This document shows positions 61,176 through 64,000 of a stretch of 64,000 nucleotides of DNA, one piece after another; positions within the stretch are counted from its first letter, which is position 1; each line of letters opens with the position of its first letter. The notes under the pieces are model-generated. The model was given only the letters and a program-made list of their open reading frames with translations. It did not search any database and was not told the origin of the DNA. The stretch lies in NCBI RefSeq assembly GCF_050483325.1, contig NZ_JBCMYF010000018.1, positions 42,978-106,977 of the forward strand, given 5' to 3'. This DNA comes from Bacillus_P idriensis_A (lineage in GTDB: Bacteria; Bacillota; Bacilli; Bacillales; Bacillaceae). The position numbers and the translations under genes are program-made.

Positions 61176-61850
61176 TTACACCTCAAATTTATACCCGACA
61201 CCCCATGCTGTTTGAATGAGATATGCATGATCTTTCAATTTCAATCTAAGTGTTTTAATATGAGTATCTACCGTTCGGCCGGTACCAATGTAATTTAATC
61301 CCCAAACCGATTCAAGAAGCTGTTCTCTCGTAAAGACGGTCCCTTTATTTCTCGCAAGCAGGGACAGAATCTCAAATTCTTTTAATGTTAAGGATAAAGG
61401 CTGATTTTTTATCATTGCTTTATAGCCTGATGCATCAAGAATAAGCGGACCAGCCGTAATCCGGTTACTTAAAATGTCGCTCTGCCTCACTCTTCTTAAT
61501 ACAGATTCGATTCTTGCAAGCAGTTCTCCCTGATGGAACGGTTTTACAATATAATCATCCCCTCCAAGTTTGAGGCCCTGGATTTTATCCCATTCCTCCC
61601 CTTTCGCAGATAAAAAAATAAGGGGGATGTGATGGTTTTTTTTCATTTCTTCTGCAAATGTAAAGCCGTCCATATAAGGCATCATAACGTCCGCAACTAT
61701 TAAATCAGGCGCATCAATATTTATCCGTTCAAGAGCGTCCATGCCATTAGAAGCTTCAATGACTAAATAGCCCTCACTAATTAGAAATGTTTTGATCAGT
61801 GCTCTCATTGTTTCTTCATCATCAATGATCATAATAGTTATTGTGTTCAC
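61176..61850 (-). CDS. OmpR family response regulator
   Basis: 224 residues, GTG start. Receiver domain at 1-120 with D54 as phosphoacceptor (V-A-D-V-M-M-P-Y), and an OmpR winged helix at 130-222 (F-T-R-E-Q-L-L-E-S-V-W-G, R-T-V-D-T-H-I-K-T-L-R). Cotranscribed with the kinase, 3 bases apart. Targets are unknown; the adjacent fluoride channel genes are divergent and could be a target only by position. Confidence 0.9.
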   Translation of the reverse strand: MNTITIMIIDDEETMRALIKTFLISEGYLVIEASNGMDALERINIDAPDLIVADVMMPYMDGFTFAEEMKKNHHIPLIFLSAKGEEWDKIQGLKLGGDDYIVKPFHQGELLARIESVLRRVRQSDILSNRITAGPLILDASGYKAMIKNQPLSLTLKEFEILSLLARNKGTVFTREQLLESVWGLNYIGTGRTVDTHIKTLRLKLKDHAYLIQTAWGVGYKFEV

Positions 61851-61988
61851 TATTCAAACCCCGCTTTAATGTTCTATATTAAAGTATAATCTTTATTTTA
61901 TAATAATGATGTGAAGTTTTTATGAAACGGTGATCTTAAAGACAAAAATTGAGGTTTGGTTTTTCTTCTTAAATAGGAGGTTTACAAG

Positions 61989-62387
61989 ATGAATTATCTT
62001 CTGATCGGAGCCGGAGGAGTGATTGGCAGTTTGCTCAGATATTCTTTAGGTGTGCTCACCCACCCTTGGCTCAGCAATGGTTTTCCTCTGGGAACCCTTC
62101 TTGCGAACCTGATCGGCTGCTTTATCCTCGGGTGGTTTACGACGGGTATTTTGAGGCTGAAGCTCTTTCAACCTCATGTTTTAGCCGGCCTTGGAACAGG
62201 GCTTGTCGGGTCCTTCACAACCTTTTCCACGTTCAGCGTTGAAACGGTGCTGCTGCTTCGGAGCGGTTCAATTCTCATGGCGTTTATCTATGTGATTCTT
62301 AGTCTTGCCGGCGGACTTTTTCTGTCATGGTATGGATACTCCCTTGGTCTCCGCATGTATAAGGAAAGAGGCGAGGCTGCATCATGA
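61989..62387 (+). CDS. crcB: Fluoride channel Fluc/CrcB, subunit 1
   Basis: 132 residues, four membrane segments. G-G-V-I-G-S-L-L-R-Y near the N-terminus and G-S-F-T-T-F-S-T-F in the middle are the Fluc signatures; the N and F residues of the pore are present. Exports F- as a dual-topology dimer or a heterodimer with the next gene product. Start follows AGGAGGTTT. No fluoride riboswitch was seen upstream. Confidence 0.9.
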   Translation: MNYLLIGAGGVIGSLLRYSLGVLTHPWLSNGFPLGTLLANLIGCFILGWFTTGILRLKLFQPHVLAGLGTGLVGSFTTFSTFSVETVLLLRSGSILMAFIYVILSLAGGLFLSWYGYSLGLRMYKERGEAAS

Positions 62388-62743
62388 ACTTATTATTAAT
62401 TGCTGCTGGCGGGTGTTTAGGAGCCATTGCCCGTTTTATGATCAGCTCACGGCTGAATAACAAAAGTCAGACCGGATTTCCATCAGGCACACTCGCGGTC
62501 AATTTAGCCGGCTCTTTTCTGCTAGGGTGGATGACCGGTAAAGGGCTGTCTGAAAACTTATATTCCCTGCTCGGCATTGGCTTTATGGGAGCTTTCACAA
62601 CGTTTTCCACCTTTAAGCTTGAGAATATCCAGCTTAGAGAAAAGAAAAATCATTCTGTCTTAATTAAATATCTCGTTTTCTCTTATACTGGCGGAATTTT
62701 GCTCGCATTTATCGGATTAATGATCGGAATGGGCAAACCGTGA
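62384..62743 (+). CDS. crcB: Fluoride channel Fluc/CrcB, subunit 2
   Basis: 119 residues overlapping the first crcB by 4 bases (ATGA). G-G-C-L-G-A-I-A-R-F and G-A-F-T-T-F-S-T-F are intact. In Bacillaceae the two genes encode oppositely oriented halves of a heterodimeric fluoride channel; charge bias of the loops differs between them, which fits. Confidence 0.9.
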   Translation: MNLLLIAAGGCLGAIARFMISSRLNNKSQTGFPSGTLAVNLAGSFLLGWMTGKGLSENLYSLLGIGFMGAFTTFSTFKLENIQLREKKNHSVLIKYLVFSYTGGILLAFIGLMIGMGKP

Positions 62744-62810
62744 TTTCCGCATAAAATAAACAGCGTAAAATCTTCACATCCAAGACATCCTATAAATGGA
62801 GGGATGTATA

Positions 62811-63899
62811 GTGGAAAAAGACTTACAGCTGCTGAAACAATTAACCGAAACTGCAGGTCCATCAGGTTTTGAAGCACGGATTCATAAAGTTCTTGAAGAA
62901 AACATTAGTCAAATAACGCCAGAGATTTTAAAAGATCATCTTGGAAGCATCGTTGGAATTACGGGAAAAAAAGGCCCGAAAATCTTAATCGCCGGTCATA
63001 TGGATGAAGTCGGCCTTATGGTAAAAGCCATCACGAATGACGGCTTTCTGAAATTCCAGACATTAGGCGGCTGGTGGGGGCATGTCATGCTTGCCCAGCG
63101 CGTAAAAGTCCTGACGAAAAATGGAGATTTAACTGGTGTCATAGGATCAAAGGCACCTCATGTTCTGTCCATTGAAGAACGAAAAAATGTTCTGAAGCCT
63201 GAAACGATGTTTATTGATATTGGAGCATCAAGCAAAGAAGAAGCAGAGAGTTTTGGAGTTCAGGTCGGAGACCCGATTGCGACGGTTTGTCCATTCGAAG
63301 TACTTCCAAATCCTAAGTTTCTGCTTGCGCGGAACTGGGATAACCGCGCAGGCTGCTATGTAGCGCTGAAAACATTAGAAAAAGTCGCTGCAGATAAAAA
63401 ATCTTCAAATATCTTATATGCAGGCGCAACAGTTCAAGAAGAAGTGGGACTAAGAGGTGCCCAGACTTTAGTCAATAAAGTCAATCCGGATATTTCGTTT
63501 GCACTTGATGTTGGTGTAGCCGGAGATACACCAGGCATGAAAGATAAAGAAGGACACACAGAACTTGGGAAAGGTCCATTGCTCGGTTTTTTCGATGCAA
63601 GCATGATCCCGCATCCAAAACTCCGTGATTTCGTCGTCGGTGTGGCAAAAGAACTTTCAATTCCTTACCAAGTAGACATCATGCCTGGCGGAGGCACTGA
63701 TGGAGGAAAATTCCACCTTGGTTATCAGGGTGTTCCTACTTTGGTTGTAAGCGTTCCGGCAAGATATATTCACAGCCATGTTTCAATCGTGCACAAGGAC
63801 GATCTGGATCATTCAGTCGAGCTGCTCTATCAAGTCATCAAGCGGCTTGATGAAAAAACACTTAAGCTTATTACAGAAATGAATGGAAAAATTCATTAA
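62811..63899 (+). CDS. M42 family metallo-aminopeptidase (YsdC-like)
   Basis: 362 residues from the GTG after AATGGAGGGATG, the length of B. subtilis YsdC. Metal ligands of the M42 di-metal site: A-G-H63-M-D65-E-V-G, N-W-D-N-R-A-G, Q-E-E-V-G-L-R-G-A with the catalytic Glu, D-V-G-V-A-G-D and the late H-S-H-V-S. These tetrahedral cytoplasmic enzymes trim peptides from the N-terminus. Single gene after crcB. Confidence 0.88.
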   Translation: MEKDLQLLKQLTETAGPSGFEARIHKVLEENISQITPEILKDHLGSIVGITGKKGPKILIAGHMDEVGLMVKAITNDGFLKFQTLGGWWGHVMLAQRVKVLTKNGDLTGVIGSKAPHVLSIEERKNVLKPETMFIDIGASSKEEAESFGVQVGDPIATVCPFEVLPNPKFLLARNWDNRAGCYVALKTLEKVAADKKSSNILYAGATVQEEVGLRGAQTLVNKVNPDISFALDVGVAGDTPGMKDKEGHTELGKGPLLGFFDASMIPHPKLRDFVVGVAKELSIPYQVDIMPGGGTDGGKFHLGYQGVPTLVVSVPARYIHSHVSIVHKDDLDHSVELLYQVIKRLDEKTLKLITEMNGKIH

Positions 63900-63907
63900 A
63901 ATTTATG

Positions 63908-63925
63908 AAGGCTGTTTTCTCATAG
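63908..63925. repeat. Start of a dispersed repeat at the window edge
   Basis: AAGGCTGTTTTCTCATAG matches the end motif of the repeat at 45880-45899 in reverse complement; the element continues beyond the window. Confidence 0.45.
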
Positions 63926-64000
63926 TGACGCTCGAACTTCAGCTTCCAGGGACGATTTCGTATTGCAAAATCAGGTTTGGTGCACAAACTTTGGCTTCGG

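Noticed and set aside
61860..61988. Fluoride riboswitch before the crcB pair
   Set aside because: The leader lacks the GGCGAUG-like start and the pseudoknot partners of the crcB motif.

Overview
The window reads as the chromosome of a low-GC, endospore-former-type Bacillaceae member (Bacillus/Metabacillus-like). Reasons: strong AGGAGG-type ribosome sites, many TTG/GTG starts, roc and put arginine/proline genes in Bacillus style with a RocR sigma-54 activator and PutR, a bacillithiol transferase (YfiT type), CdnL/YdeB, YugP, YnfA, YsdC-like M42 peptidase, and dispersed Bacillaceae intergenic repeats. There is no rRNA, tRNA, CRISPR array, prophage or recognisable transposase.

Layout. 0-9 kb: secreted coiled-coil protein, K+/H+ antiporter, an overlapping pair encoding a CarH-like B12-binding module and an RsbR-like STAS protein, DUF1992 protein, AI-2E exporter, CDF metal transporter and a lipoprotein. 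8-15 kb: padR-chrA-bstA operon with a palindromic operator, FixH-like lipoprotein, and a nucleobase cluster (LysR, amidohydrolase/deaminase, 42-aa membrane peptide, NCS2 permease), followed by an array of hairpin repeats. 15-21 kb: RDD protein, YtrA-type GntR/ABC operon, ArsR, CdnL, YihY, PAP2.

21-37 kb is a nitrogen catabolism block. rocA-rocD-rocG are transcribed from a consensus -24/-12 promoter with two RocR-type upstream sites shared with divergent rocR. Beside it is a PTS EIIC_2-family membrane protein behind a PyrR-type attenuator. Next comes a probable cyanophycin utilisation operon: a YfcC-type carrier, isoaspartyl dipeptidase and an exported double-domain cyanophycinase, also with a consensus -24/-12 promoter and a divergent sigma-54 activator. 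The inferred flow is cyanophycin outside the cell to beta-Asp-Arg dipeptide, uptake, hydrolysis to Asp and Arg, then arginine-derived ornithine through RocD, RocA and RocG to 2-oxoglutarate. Arginase and the arginine permease are not in the window.

37-50 kb: YkvA, YnfA, putR, a LacI-controlled sugar ABC operon with a sugar epimerase and a Gfo/Idh/MocA dehydrogenase (no ATPase), then putP, putC and putB for proline. 50-64 kb: SulP transporter, MFS carrier, oxalate decarboxylase, a third-type RNase J, small Lmo0937-type membrane protein, a Sco/PepSY/FixH-like operon, a two-component system, paired fluoride channels and an M42 aminopeptidase.

Best leads: the B12-STAS pair (possible cobalamin light or B12 sensor feeding a stressosome), the sigma-54-driven cyanophycin locus, and the PyrR leader on an orphan EIIC. 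Starts were moved from the longest reading frame wherever the ribosome site clearly favoured another codon. All functional calls are from sequence reading and memory of families; no search was run.
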